Shown here piece after piece: positions 1-12,642 of a stretch of 64,000 bases of DNA (the first letter of the stretch is position 1; each line of letters opens with the position of its first letter). The notes beneath the pieces are model-generated. The model ran no database searches, was not told where the DNA came from, and saw nothing but the letters and a program-made list of their open reading frames with translations. The position numbers and the translations under genes were made by a program. The DNA comes from Scedosporium boydii (taxonomy: Eukaryota > Ascomycota > Sordariomycetes > Microascales > Microascaceae): contig NJFT01000047.1 in assembly GCA_002221725.1 (NCBI GenBank), positions 1-64,000 of the forward strand, in the 5' to 3' direction.

Positions 1-1821
1 TGGTATCAACAAAGTGCACCCCCTGTCCTTGTCAGGGAGTCTGCATAGAAAGAAAATAAAAAAAAAGCAAAGGGAAATATACCCCGCGGAAGGCGTGGAT
101 GCAGACGGGTCACTGCGTTGGAGAGGTCGCCGAGGGAGGGAGAGAGGGAGAGAGGGAGAGAGAGACCACACACCTGCACACAAGTCGTATCCGCAACGAT
201 TTCTTTTTTCCATTGCCGACTGGGAGAGTTGTAAAGGCTGGTTCGAGTGCTTTGTCACTTTGCGAACGGGACCCGGTTGGCACCTGCATCGCATCCGGAA
301 AGGCCGCTCGTCTGACTCTTCGGGATGAGCCTCGCTGGAAATTATATCCTATATCAGGGGGGAAATAAGGACGGCCAGGGATCAGCAGTCACCTGCAGCG
401 GGATACACCCATGTTCCATCGGGCGGGAAGACACTTGTGAACCGTCTCGGGCCTGGCTCGACGGGGCAGGGGCGGGGTGGAGCGGGAAGGGAATGAGGAA
501 GAGAGGCGCCGAGAAGGCCCATATGGCCAGGGCCGCGATGGTGGTAGTTGTGTGAAGTGGCGAGTGCCCATGAGGGACGTCATCGGATGGTGTTGGGTAC
601 GGATACACCCCTAATCTGGCACCCTGCTTCAGGGCTTCATCCGGTCGAGGTGGCGTTCGAGGGGGGGCGGGGTGGTTCGTGGACGGCGGGATCGTGGTAG
701 CGCTGTAGTTCTTGTTTCTTCTCTGGGATCCCTGGGCTAGTTCGTTATTATTTCACTAATACAGACAAAGAGGGAAGAGAACGATAGAATCAGCATATTC
801 AGATGTTGGTGATGGGCGTACTGAGGCAGAAGAAGGGTTAGGAAAACGGAAGGGGGTAGAAGTTAGGTGCAGGTAATGCCTGGACGGGGGCGTGAAAGCA
901 GGAGGGACGTCGGAGGCGGGATGCATATGGCTGCCGCATCACGCATCGCCTACGGAGTACCATGTTACTCCCTCCCGGCCCCCATTCCAAGTAAAGAGGT
1001 GGCTTTCGGTGGGGAAAGAGAATAATGGAGCCGGGAAATTTCTGGCCATGATCAACGTGGCAAGCAGACAGCACTTCCAAAGACTAACCTGCAGGGTGAG
1101 GTCGAATCAGAAAGGCTCCAATGCAGAGGGTAAGTTCTTCCCAAATAGCCCGTTCAAACAACAAGTGGCCCAGCACGGAGCCTATACGGGGGGTTATGTT
1201 ATCAGGAGTGAATCGCATCAGGTATAAGTTGGGCCCATCTCTCCTCGAGAGGGAAAAAAAAAATCATAAAGCAACTCTGCTTCTCACAAGTAGCACTTTC
1301 TCACCTCCTCTATTCACATCAGAACATACCTCGAAACACTTCCTGTACGCAAGCATCCCTTGAAGCACAAACATCTCCTGTCCCGTCTTCTAAACGCACG
1401 AACTAGACACCAACGGAACAATAAGTCTCTCGACTAGCTGAACGGCACCCCGGAAGGGAAACGGCAAAAAGAAGAAACGAAAAGAAAAAAAAAAAAGAAA
1501 AGACGCGGCCGCTAGGAAAACGAAACTCGACAACGAAAAGAACGAAAAAAAAACAACTCTAGAAAACGGTTTACTCCCCACCTGTACGGCTCGGCACTTC
1601 GGACCTGGCCACCATTCACTTGGCCTTGTTATTAGAACTTTTGACCTAGGGTCGCAGAGGCAGCCAGTAAGTGGGTCGAGCAACCTAGGGCAATATCGGT
1701 GTCATGCAAGGCCAAATGCTACAGGACCGAGACGTGTTGTGTTCTAACACCTCCATTGCCGAGCAGAAACAAAGAGGCGAAACAAGAAAAAAAGAAAGTC
1801 GAAACGCCCCCCAAAAAAAGA
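1..1821. other. Gene-free left edge with simple-sequence tracts
   Basis: No convincing coding region was seen on either strand. The stretch has a purine-rich GA tract near 130-170, several poly-A tracts (about 1254-1264 and 1480-1550) and otherwise only short, low-complexity open frames. The right part may be the 5' UTR or an unrecognised first exon of the small gene starting at 1822. Confidence 0.4.
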
Positions 1822-2157
1822 ATGTGCTACTTCGACCAGACACGATGGACGTGTGGGTATTGGAGGTGGAGTCACTTTCGGCAGCAGTGCCCCAAGGAGT
1901 ACAGAACTGGTGAGACGTGCGGCCTGAAGCTCGTCAACCAAGTCTACGACCAAGCAGACAAGTGCAGACTGTGTTATGACATCGACAAGAAGGCGCGCCG
2001 CCTCACCAAGATGAACCGAGACATTGAACGATGGGTAAAGGAGGGAAACCGAACGGCAACGATCGAGCGAACAGCGGCCGAAGCACAGCACGTCGAGGCT
2101 CAGATGGCCGAGATGCACCGCCAACACTGGAAGCGAGTACAAGGCACTGACTACTAG
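1822..2157 (+). CDS. Small Trp/Cys-rich fungal protein of unknown function
   Basis: An open frame of 111 codons starts at the in-frame ATG at 1822 (MCYFDQTRW) and ends at TAG. The N-terminal half is rich in Cys, Trp and Gln (CYFDQTRWTCGYWRW, then QQCPKEYRTGETCG and CRLC), giving several possible Cys pairs. The C-terminal half is a charged helix (KKARRLTKMNRDIERW, then TATIERTAAEAQ). This composition resembles short conserved hypothetical proteins common in Sordariomycetes, as I recall them, but no biochemical role is known to me. The frame stays open upstream to about 1699 without an ATG, so a spliced upstream exon is possible. Nothing in the neighbourhood suggests a pathway. Confidence 0.55.
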   Translation: MCYFDQTRWTCGYWRWSHFRQQCPKEYRTGETCGLKLVNQVYDQADKCRLCYDIDKKARRLTKMNRDIERWVKEGNRTATIERTAAEAQHVEAQMAEMHRQHWKRVQGTDY

Positions 2158-4847
2158 TGCCCCGAGAGCAACATACATGGCGAACGGTTTTCGCTGCAAG
2201 GTGTATTCCTAGACACAAGGGGCGGGGGAGGCGAGCAGAAGGAGAGGGGAAAGCTGAGAGGAGGGATTTGTACTTTTCTATATGCGTGTTTAATGCTTGT
2301 GCGTCTGCTTTACAGGTTACTACGCTCTTAGTTCTGAAGGAACCCAGCTGGAGTAATGGTAGAAAATAGCGTGATTGGACCATCGCGAGTTTCGTACGGA
2401 TATTATAGTGGGTGAGAAGAGGGCACTTTCAGGGCTAATGGGCAATATCTTGGGGGCAAATGTACGGTAGGCGGGAAGCCTATCTGCCCTGCTTTGATCA
2501 GACTACTCTGTCTTATCGAGAGCATCTCTTTTGATTGGGGAACAGGAATGAACGGCCGCTTCCTTCCATAGGGCTCCTAGGCCCGAGAACACCGTGGAGA
2601 GGACTTTGCGGGCCTGGGTTGGTCCGCTAATCGCGCACCGTATTCTCTCCCGGGAGGCTCGTTTGACAAGCAGGCAGGCCAAGAGGGAAACAGGAGAAGG
2701 GAGGGGGTTTCGAGGAAGGCCCGAGAAAGAAAAGAGAGTAAAGATTGAAACGCAGACTTTCGGTTGGATAAAAGGCGAGGAGGAGAGGGAGGAATGATAT
2801 GGCAAGGTTAAAACGGAGTTTTGTTTGCTGTTTCCATAGCTGGCTGCTTGCGCTAGCCAACACATGTACTCTCTCCCACTCTCTTAGTCTCTCATTCTCT
2901 CTCTCCATTTAGCTAAAGAGATAATCGTGCACGTCATGGAATCTTCAGCTAGTTCATCAAATCTGGATTGTGCATTTCTCCATGTTCCCAACGCCACGAC
3001 GGGTACTGAGCCGAGGTCGGGCGCGTGATACTTCATGCGGTTCCCTATGACATCAAGCCATGTCTGCCTCTGATCCAACTGATCCAACCAGTTTTAGTAC
3101 TCGCCTTGCTGGCTAGCTCTGACAGATCTCGGGTGACTTGGGTGGATTCGTAGCCAAGGTGCACTTGCAGCATGATGGAAGGCGCAGGTAGCCTACGAGG
3201 ACATGGCGCGTGTGTGGAGGACTGGGAATGGAAGGTACAGTAGCATTGTGTATGTGTAGAGAGGCATGGACTACGTTGAAGAAAAGTAGCCGACCAGGAA
3301 AACATGATGATGACGGTAGGGCTAAAGGGATTTGTGGAAAGAGGGACGCAAAGGCCTAAGCCCTGGTGTGAGAGCTGAGATTGGATACCAATGGGTAAAT
3401 GACAGCGTAGGTTGTGGGGCGCTAGTAATAGCGTGTGAGTAGAGGACTGAGACTCTGAGAGGCAAGAAGGAAGGTGACGGAGCCCATATGCGCGAGAGTG
3501 TGCGTGTTGTGCGTGTGTGGGCGGGCAGTTGTGGACATACATATGTGGACATGGGGGTGGGCGCATGAGTTTGTGGAACTGCAAGAGTCTCATGGTCATC
3601 TATTCAACGTCCGAGGAAATTCATAGTACATAATAACCGGGAGATGTCGCTGCTTGTGCGTCTCTGTGTGAGTGAGCGAGTGTCCATCTCGATCTCTGTC
3701 TCGCAAGGCCGGGTCTTGTTCTTCATCTCTCCTCGTGTGTTGGGAGAAGAGGCTGACTCCCTCCGTCAGGGTGTGTTCCGCAGAAGTACAGAGGGACGGA
3801 CCCAATCGCGCATCGAATCTACCCGTTGAATGTGGCGTCCCCTCAACCTGTTGCGATTTCTAGAGTGTACACCGTCGAGATGGTAATGGGATTCGTCGAC
3901 CAATTACGCGAGGCCAAATGCTGCAGGCCCTTGCTGTACTATCGAAAGATTGGACCGGACAGGGTCGAGGTCGACCAGTCCCAGACCCTGCTGCCACCGA
4001 GAAACGCAACTGTACCGAAGCCGGAGAAAATAGGTAAGGGCATGCACGCTGACAGAAAAAAAAAAGAGGGTGGATCATAAAGAAGGGCATGTTCGTGGGG
4101 CCCCATGCAGGAATGGGAAAATAATTATAGTGGCATGGTCGGGACGGGACGCAGGCTCGAATGGGCCCAGAAGGTTTCAATGTTCTTCAATGCTATCCTC
4201 AAATTCCCCACCACAATATAGTAGTCCACAGTGAAAAGAGGCACGTGGCCGCTGCTAAATGGGTATCACTGCAACGCTCGAAAACTTCTCGCTGGTCTTT
4301 TCCCGAATCTGGCAACACAGCCGGCGATTGGTGATCTAGACGTACAGGTCGCCTTGAATATCTGGCGTAAAACATAAAATGGATATCGAACAAAGGAGAT
4401 GGGTGATCGGTAGCCCTAGTTGCAGGGCTAATGGAAGTGTATGTAGTGTAGTGTATGTAGAAGAGTAGGCTTGTGGTTCGTGACAAAGATTTCAAATGGG
4501 GCCCATGGGGGCATTTGGCTGGAGTCATTCCCCACTTCTATCCATGTGGAGCGTAAATGCTGGTATAAGAATCCGGCTGGAGCTTGAGGCGATAAGCGCT
4601 ATTTCGTATGAAGTCCGCCATGGCTGAGTGATCCGAGGGTTTGGTTGGACTACGACGGTAGCGCGTGTGTCCCGCATATCGTACAAGGTTGGTCGGTCCC
4701 GAAGAAACAGGCACTCGGCGTCGAAAATCGGCCACGGGGTGGTGTGTGTGTTATGGTGCAATGGTGTGGCCGTCGTCAGACCTAGACGCAGATGGGTTTC
4801 CTAACATCCATCTCTCACAAAAGCAACCCAGGAAGCTGAGGCACAGC
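2158..4847. other. Intergenic region, no supported gene
   Basis: Only short or low-complexity frames are present. The longest, on the minus strand at 3045-3599, is His/Ser/Pro-rich and reads through GT-rich simple sequence around 3430-3560, so I do not call it. Part of 4200-4847 may be the 3' UTR of the minus-strand gene that ends at 4848. Confidence 0.35.
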
Positions 4848-5525
4848 TCAACTCATGGCGGCAGCCGCATCCGCAAATGTGCCTACGAGGGGTTTATCAT
4901 CCTCGCCATTGGCGGTCGTCTCACTCCGTTGCAGTTCAATCGTGTCTTGCTCATCCGTGAGCCAGTCGACCTGCACTCCTTCAACGTTGTCTACTTCATC
5001 CCCTTCATCATGGGCGGCGAGCTTGGAGAGCAGGTTCTGATATCGCATCATCCGAGCCTCCTGGCCAGCGTAAGCAAAGGGAGCTGGCGCAGAATGACGA
5101 CCGTCTCCTTGCGGCGCAACTTCGAAAATATCCACCATATTCCTATAGAGAATGCATATTAGAATTTTGGGCGGGAGTTCACACCACTGTCGGTCGATGG
5201 GAGCGCCAACATACTCGGCCGTCTTTGCTACCACGCGCTGGAGCGCTTCAGTTTCTCTCTGCGTCTCAAGGTCGTCATCCTGGTTCGTCACATTCGGTTC
5301 GCCGAAGCTTCCGTATTGAAGATTCGAGGGGTCGTCGAAAAGAGGGGATTCTTCATCCTATAAAATGAATCGGTAGAGAGTGAGTTTTCTGTTCGATAGG
5401 AGGTTTGATAGGAAAGAGAGAGCATTGATGAAAGGGGCAACCCTCACAAAGAGGGGATGGAACAAACTCACTTCTTCATAAGGCTCCCTCCGCCGACTTC
5501 CGAGACAGGACGAACAGATTCCCAT
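4848..5525 (-). CDS. Ego1/LAMTOR1-like lipidated lysosomal (vacuolar) adaptor
   Basis: Three exons: 5525-5472, 5357-5215 and 5142-4848, giving 163 aa. The protein starts MGICSSCLGSRRR, a Gly2 N-myristoylation signal followed by Cys4 and Cys7 as palmitoylation candidates. A polar linker follows, then a helix (LQRVVAKTAENMVDIFEV) that matches the conserved core of LAMTOR1/p18 and yeast Ego1/Meh1. The second intron (5214-5143, donor GTATGT) is 72 bp and in frame; removing it creates the conserved AKTAENMVDIF core, which is why this model was chosen over read-through. In the family, the lipid tail anchors the Ragulator/EGO complex on the vacuole, where it recruits Rag/Gtr GTPases for TORC1 amino-acid signalling. 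The assignment rests on architecture and this short motif, so it is good but not certain. Introns: GTGAGT/TAG and GTATGT/TAG. Confidence 0.72.
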
Positions 5526-6193
5526 CGCTGCGAAGATTATGGATGTCGACCAAAGGAAAAGGCACAGGGGAGATCGGACGGAATGCGGGCTGTAGCCGCT
5601 ACCCGAAACGGAGCATGAAGCTGAGTTCCTAGCTTACACACTTCGGGTGATTGACCTCCCTGAGGTTGAAAATTGCGTCTGCTACGCCGTAGCTACCGAT
5701 AAATTTGATGGCCCTGGATCGCTGGATGGCCGCAATGGCATGATACGACTCCTTCGAATTGTTGAGATAAACCGGCGTGGAGGGGAAATTTGATCACAGG
5801 CTGCTCCGTAAATTTTCGTTGCCGGGCAGGAACGATGAAAGGATCGCGCAGGCGCGAAGAAGAAACAGTATGAATTAAAAAGGACACTGTAAATTTGAAA
5901 TTGACGGCCCGCCAACAGCTGCTAATATGAGGCTCAGGACAGCGATCTTGCGTTGCACACAGTGGCGGAGAGATGAAAGTAGACATCCTCGCCTTTCTAT
6001 ATCCAGGTCGTCGAGAGAGTATCAATATTTTTAACCATAATGTACTACTGGTATTGTCTGTATATACTTGGGGATCAGATGTGCCCGATGAACCCCGAAA
6101 TAAACGCTATCAACAAAGTTGCGGTGACGCACACGTGAACTTTACAATCCAAACATGCCATGTCGTTAAAACAGAAGAGAGACTCCAACGCCA
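5526..6193. other. Intergenic spacer
   Basis: It lies between the start of the Ego1-like gene and the stop of the Emp65-like gene. No coding signal was seen. It probably holds the promoter of the former and the 3' UTR of the latter. Confidence 0.4.
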
Positions 6194-9100
6194 TTACCAT
6201 ATGCGCTTCGCCACCATCTCATACCTTGAGACTCTCTCCAGGTCATCATCCTGCACCTTGTCCTTCTTATTCCTCCGCTTCAACCCCTCCTTCTCATCAG
6301 CATTCAACCACTTGCTTCTCTCGTCACCAATCTCAACGTGACCATAGCCGCCCGATCTCTTACCTTGCGCCAAGTGCGACTCCCTCTCCAGCTTCCCCTG
6401 CGCGATTTGGTGTTCCCTGTGCTTCATCTTGGCGTACCGTTGTCGCGAGTAGTGCAGGAGCACCATTCCGAGGAGAAGCTTCACAATGAGGAGGACAAGG
6501 AATACTATGAAGAAGAAGACCACCATCGTGACGGCGGCGATGGCGTCGTCTTTCGTCCATTCCCACCACGGGCGTTTCTTGCGACCACCGGGTCCAAACG
6601 GGTCGCCGTAGACGGACCTCCCGAGGGAGTCCCGAATTAGTGTATCAAATCTCTCCAGCGCCGCCAGAATAGCCGGTGAAGTAGGAATGGCGGTATTCTC
6701 CGTTAAGGAGGTATGGGTAGAAGGGGGGATTGGCGGAGAGACTCGTGTTGATAGGAACATATGGTAGGTTTGGAAAGATGCCCTTATGAAGAGGCAGGAA
6801 AGAGGGAGGACTGGAAGACCTAGCCTTCGAGTAAGGGATGGGGTAGTGAAGGCCTTTAGTGGATATTAGTTAGTGTCATTTAGCATCAGAAAGCAGAGAG
6901 AACTGCTGATAAGTGTGCGAAGACTCACGTTGGTATAGTAATCCTTGCACAAGATGTCAAGGACTCGGCTATAAAAGGTACGCTTGATGTTGTTGAATTT
7001 GGTAATGTAGGCGTGCTTGATGATATCAACCAAGATTTCACTCCCAATGACAATGAAGAACGGTGAAAGAACTTCTCCGGACAATATCCAGGTTGGCAGT
7101 ATAGTGAAACTATGTGGAAGGATGGTCGGGCTATGCAAAGGCTGTGTGTTTGATGGTTCTAGGTCTCCGGTGCCAGCTCCGGGGACGGACAGGCCGCCGA
7201 CTTCAACAACGTTGCGCATGCCAATGATGAGGAGCATGATCCAAAGTTGGAATCGCTCAACGATGTCGGCGCAGGTAAGTTGAAATAGGTTATCCCTTTC
7301 GAATCGCTTGAAGACTGTACTTTTGACCTCCACGAATTGGTTGGACATCAGCAGAGTCAGCAAGGCATTAGAGTAGGAGTTGACGGCGACATTCAGTGTG
7401 ATGCATTGGAAATAGAGCGCGATGGCATGGGCGACGTTATACACTAGGGCGAGGAAGAACATGCCGAGTGGCATAAGAACCTTTGACCGGCCCGAGCTAT
7501 TTCTCGCAAGGGTCTCGGCGCTAAACAGACACTCGAGAATATCTTGGCCGAGCGAGCCTAGCAGTCGATCTCCCACCTGCGGATGAAAGTCAGCAATGCA
7601 TTCCTCATCAGGGAGTGTTACAGGGTTGTAGCGGTTACCTCAAGTAAGTTGAAGATCACGTAAAGTTTTATATCTGACTGCGCTCGGATGAAATGATACA
7701 TCCGGCTCCCGTCAAGTTTCATGAGAGCAATCGAGCTGCAGACGATGAGTGCTCCTTGAAGGAGATCTGCTTTGTTATAGGCAGATAGATTTGAGGGCCT
7801 CGACTTGGTTCGACGATGTCTGAAAATCGTGGAGGCAGGGCGAGATTTCGTCTGGGGGCCGCGATTCCCATAGCCTGTCGTTGAGGAAGAAGATTCAGCG
7901 TTCCCCGGTTGTGGTGCCCCGGGCTCCGAAAGATTCGGGGGCTTTCCCTCCGATGAACACGAATCGACGGAATTCCCCCTTCTTTTTCTTATTCTAGACC
8001 TAAATATCCCGCGGGTCCATAGACGTCCCAAGCCGTACCACACGAAGCCCGTAATCCACTTGACTTCCTTGACAAAGACATGGCCCCACCATTGGAATAA
8101 GATGCCAACGGCAATGAAGAAGCGGAGAGGGAGGATAGTGAAGGTATAAAGCCAAGAGTCAAGACAAGCCAGGGCTCCGATAGTCAAGGTGCGTTCTAGG
8201 AAGGGAGGAAGTAGGATCACATTGATTAAACGCTCAATCTTGATCCGGCTGGACTCATAGGGAACATCGATGGTCGCAGGCCGCTGGATGTAAAGAGGAC
8301 TAGGCTTTTGGGCCGCAAGCTCGAGTTGCAGATGAGTCGGTAAGGACACAGGAGGAACCGGGATGGGTGTAACGGGTGTAATGGGGGTGCCGGGGACAAG
8401 TGCTGGGTTCTTGGGTGCAGAGTCTCTCCGTTCCGGTCGATGGAAGGGCAAAGGATTCTGGTGAACGAGAGGTGTCGTCGGTAGAGAATGAAGGTTTAGG
8501 TGGGGTCCAACTGGATGAAAAGAATTGCGGCGAGGAGAAGAATGTACCGAGCCACCTCGATTTCTAGAAATCGGCGGTGTGGACAGCGTCCGCGCATTGG
8601 TAGGTATTCGTAAGGTCGCGGTCGTGCTGTCACGGTCACCATCCCTTAGATCGCTACGTGGATAGGATGCCGAGTTTCCTAATATCGACTCCCTGATTGC
8701 CTGCAACTCGGAAGGTGAAAGACGTCCAGTACGGCGATGGTCTATCGTCAACACATCCGGGACGACGGCTATTGGAAGCGAGTGGGGAGAGTCGGTCAGC
8801 TGGTGGATTTCCGCAGCCGACAGCCGTCTGACATTCTCCTGGCTCTTGCTGGTTCTCATCGGTCGCCCTTGCGCAACAGTATTGGTCCCATTTATTTCTC
8901 GTTTCACCGGGTCGTCGGTCGATAGGGCCGGTGGCATGGAGCCAGAGGAGGAGGATGAGGAGAAGGAAGAGGCATCGTTCGGGTCGGGATCAGCTCGAGT
9001 TCGAGTCGACGAAACGTCGGAAGAATAATCTTCATCGGAATGAATTGTGGGAAGCGGTGTTCCGACGTTTGAGGACACGGTTGATGCGATACTTTGCTGG

Positions 9101-9297
9101 GTGCTCGGTGGCGGTGTGGGATGCGGCGAGGGAAGCTGGTGGTTTGTCGAGTCGACGATGTTGTCTGCGGGCGGCACCCTGGCATCTAGTCCATTACGAC
9201 AACATACAGACATGTCGTCTATAGTATCATTATCGCGGTCGTCGTTTCGCTTAGCTTCGGCGGCGGTGAGGGTTGGCCCTTTTCGCTGTTCCTCCAT
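6194..9297 (-). CDS. EMP65: Emp65/TAPT1 family ER membrane protein
   Basis: Three exons: 9297-7639, 7576-6929 and 6853-6194, giving 988 aa from ATG at 9297. The first 350 or so residues are Ser/Pro/Thr-rich and probably disordered. The conserved TAPT1 core follows, with hydrophobic segments (FTILPLRFFIAVGILFQWW; KADLLQGALIVCSSIALMKL), the family stretch MYHFIRAQSDIKLYVIFNLL, and exon 2 blocks such as NVAHAIALYFQCITLNVAVN and MRNVVEVGG. Exon 3 restores the typical block LPVLPLSCLFIRASFQTYHM directly after DYYTN, which confirms the second splice (GTGAGT to AAAG). The C-terminus has one more strong membrane helix (about VTMVVFFFIVFLVLLIVK) and a basic tail. In yeast, Emp65 pairs with the SUN-domain protein Slp1 in an ER complex affecting protein folding and stability. 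The first intron has a weaker donor, GTAACC. Confidence 0.88.
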
Positions 9298-10843
9298 CTT
9301 GCAGTCGGCGATGGGCCGTTGTCTGAGACTAGACCATGCTGAGTTTCAAGGGTTCAATTTGGACTCGGGGCTCACTAAGAGGGTTCGAGTTTTAAGGTTT
9401 CTTCAAGGCCCAAAGAATGGAGGCGGCGGAATGCAGGTCGCACGACGCTAAGGAAAAAGGAAAGAAACAAGCAGGGAGGAAAAAGATACCGACTCAGTTG
9501 CTTGAGGTGGACAGGTGATCAATTGATGTCGGAAAGCTGCGATTAAGCATCCTGGTTCATTTACTGCAGGTTTGACAGGTGATGACAGTGATGACACTTC
9601 GTTGGGATTTGAGTGGTTGTCTAGCGTTCCAATTTTAGACGACTCAACCGGATTTATACTGCAAACTGTACTAACGCCGGAAACGGAGCGGCTGACGTAA
9701 TATTTCTCCGTTCGCAATCTCAAATGCCACAGTGATCGAATTCTTGTTGCTCCAACTTCACCACGAGAGAGGGAGGGTATGATATCATCTCTGGTCTATC
9801 CTTCGACTCTTCTCGACTCGTGTTATTATGTCCTTCTTGCCAAAATCATGGCAGCCTCGGCAGCTTTCAGTCGTCACAACAGCGAGAGCGAAAGGCAGCG
9901 TGCTGCGAGAAGTTTAGATGCTCTCTCCCACCTGTTTCAGAGCTGGTGAAGAAACCGCACGTGATAAGAGCCATCTCAGGCTTAGTTAACTTACATGTGC
10001 GAGAGCCTTGTCTTCTCTTCCTCCAACATATTCTGAGGTCCCCTCGACCTTATGGCTATGCCTAGCTGCCACTGCCCCTTGTACCCTCGCTCTTTAATAC
10101 CACAGGCTTTCATCGTCGAGGATCAAGCTGGTCTACTGACAGTAAACAAACACCGCATGACGGAGGCCGACTAAGTTGTGCTGAGGAAACCTCACGGGGA
10201 GTGTCCCCTCCAGCTTCGTGAAGAACCGTCGGTTTTTGGGTATCCCGTAGTGGTGCCACGATCTTACGTGCATCCAGGCGGTCAATACTTGGCCTCGGAA
10301 TCGTGCAGAGGCTAACGAGATTTGCGAGGAATTATTCTCGGGAGTAAGGCGTTTTCTAGCGACTCCCATACGAAATCAATATATTGGAAGCTCAAACCAT
10401 TGGGACCTGAAGATGCGCTTCCGCGACGGAGAGGGGATTTAATATCCCATTGACAGCAATGTAGATGTCGAGGGGATACGGCCGTGGCTCAACACCATGT
10501 CGGATGAGGAATGGAAGAGAACACTTTGAAATGGCCTCGGGGTGAGGTCACGAGGAAAGAAATATAAGATAGATCATCAGCACGTATGGAATACGGACTC
10601 GGGGGCTTTGGGGCTACTGCACCAGGTAGTTGGTGGCTAATAGGTCAATTCCATCTTAATCCACTCCACGGCGAGGATTCAATGTTGATCGGCTCCATTG
10701 CGATGAGCAGACCTAGACATCAATTCCGCTCAAGATGTCCCCAAACTGACTTGTTTGAATCGATGAGGATTTTCCATCAATTAAGCATTCGAACCCGCAT
10801 ACACGTTGCTGTCTGATACTAGCAAACCAGGTTACGAACCATC
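9298..10843. other. Intergenic region, no supported gene
   Basis: Several short frames lie here (for example 9448-9723 minus and 9820-10065 plus), but none has a recognisable domain or plausible splice partner. The left end should hold the promoter of the Emp65-like gene. Confidence 0.4.
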
Positions 10844-11637
10844 TCAATCCCTCTTCCCCGTCTTCCCCGCCTTCGCGAAAGCTGCCACTGTCGCCCTACC
10901 GGACTGTACAAGCAGGAATGCCGGAATCACGATCCAAAACGAGTTCAGGAGCACCATATATCCATAAAAGTAATAGCGCTCTGGCCTAGAGAATTCGAGA
11001 CCCCGGTAAATGTCCTCGTGGAAAAAGGTGCCGTAGTACAAAACATCGCCGTAGAGCTGGCCGAGGCTGACGACAGTTTGGAGAAAATATCGCGCGGGGT
11101 GGTTGGTGGTGATTAGGTAGACAAGGATAAACGAGAGTGGGCCCCAGGCGAAGGCGGTGATGGTCTCCATGCAGACCATGAAGGCGTCGCGAGTGAGATA
11201 GCGCGAATCGGAGAGTGAGTATTCTTTCCAGAGCTGGTTGAGGACCGAGGAGCCGCTGGCGACGTGGGTAACGGCAAAGTTGCCTAGATACGGAGGAGGG
11301 TAAGGTTAGCACAGGATGGAGAAAGACTCTCCCTGAGTGAGGCGCCGAATAGATGAAGGAGAGGTGGAACCAGGCAGAGGAAGTCAAGAGGAGACGGACC
11401 TTCAAGGACGAGATGGATACATCCGCACAACACAAACCACATCGCCGTTGTTAGATCGGCGGTGGAGAGCTTGGGTGCCGCGCGTCGGATTAGGAAAAGC
11501 GCCGGCAGAAGAGCGCCGGCACAAGCGGTGGAGAAGATGGCGAGGATGGTCTGCGTGGAAAGGGTGTTGGCGACATAGCCCGGAATGTCGACCCCAAGGG
11601 GATAGTACGGGTGGGTAGCAGTGATGTTGGCTGCCAT
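10844..11637 (-). CDS. Emopamil-binding (EBP) family membrane protein, sterol delta8-delta7 isomerase-like
   Basis: Two exons: 11637-11400 and 11283-10844, giving 225 aa (start MAANITATHPYYPLG). The 116 bp intron splits the codon in HLVLEG. Four to five hydrophobic segments are evident. Family signatures include HLVLEG (His/Glu of the active site), LWKEYSLSDSRYL, and VCMETITAFAWGPLSF, whose Glu corresponds to the second catalytic acid of EBP. EBP proteins move the C8 sterol double bond to C7 in the ER. Fungi mainly use the unrelated Erg2 for this step, so the substrate of fungal EBP-like proteins is uncertain. It lies 1.0 kb from the 3' end of the polyketide synthase, on the same strand, and may or may not belong to that cluster. 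Confidence 0.82.
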
Positions 11638-12642
11638 GTTGGGCGGTGGGTCACTGATTGGAGCTCGTCGTGTTGTGGTGAGTCTAACTTGTGGGAATAA
11701 ACAAGTCTTGGACGCGAAGCAGCCAAAAAGTGAAGAGAGATTTTGAGGAGAGGTTGAGAGAGTGAGATTCAAACTTCGAAGGTCTAGCTAGAATTGGCGG
11801 GGGGGATACGTACTTATTGACCAGTACCAGAGCTACCCTTACTTCACGCCCAGAACTCCCTTTTCCTACCTCGTACTCGGGTTCACACTTTATCAATTGA
11901 GTTCATTTCACGCCTTCAATGAACGGGTCCCCTGCCGACCGACCAATCCGAAGGACTTTTATTTTGAGCATGGCCAATGGAACAACACATCAATGGTCCA
12001 ACAAAGTAAACTGCACCGACATGTACACAAAGGTGGTGTACCACTTATTTTCAACCCTGTCGCACTGCAGTAAGCAGATGCCACTGGGAAAACCCGCGGA
12101 CCCCGAGAAGAAAGGATCAAATCCTACATCAAATGCCGCATACCAGACTTGGTCTTGAACGGTATCGCATTCTAACTGACATTTTGATTCATTTCGGAGA
12201 TATATCGAGGTGCAAATGAGTGCTTGGTGACTTTGGAATTCAAGGAAAGCTGGGGAACGTAGCAGGGTTCCCTTGACTAAAAATTGGTGTTTGTCCAGAT
12301 GCCAGCAAACTATTGATCTTGACGGTTCAACGTTCCATTCCCCTTTTGGTTTGGTGGCGATGACCTCAATAACCTTCATCAAAACAGGTCCCTGTCGCAA
12401 TTGCCAATCGTGTCCATCAAAATCAGGCACGCCCCACTTCCCGCTCGCTAAACACAACGACATCCCCGAAAAGTCTCGTTCTCATTCGCTCAAAAGGCTT
12501 ACGTCATTCGAAGAGATGAAGTACTTTGTATTCATTCTTTGGACTCATTGAGCTCCCTTTCACGATTATCAGACTACCTTCTCTATATTTCTTACTCCTG
12601 AGATCAATTGAAGCGATATTATCGCATGATACCTTCGTAAAC
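11638..12642. other. Spacer between EBP-like gene and PKS 3' end
   Basis: No gene is supported. The frames at 11919-12158 (plus), 11990-12463 (minus) and 12273-12551 (plus) overlap one another and show no domain. The part nearest 12642 should carry the PKS 3' UTR; the part nearest 11638 should carry the EBP-like promoter. Confidence 0.4.

Noticed and set aside
3045..3599. 184-codon minus-strand frame
   Set aside because: His/Ser/Pro-rich composition driven by GT-rich simple sequence, no domain and no splice partner.
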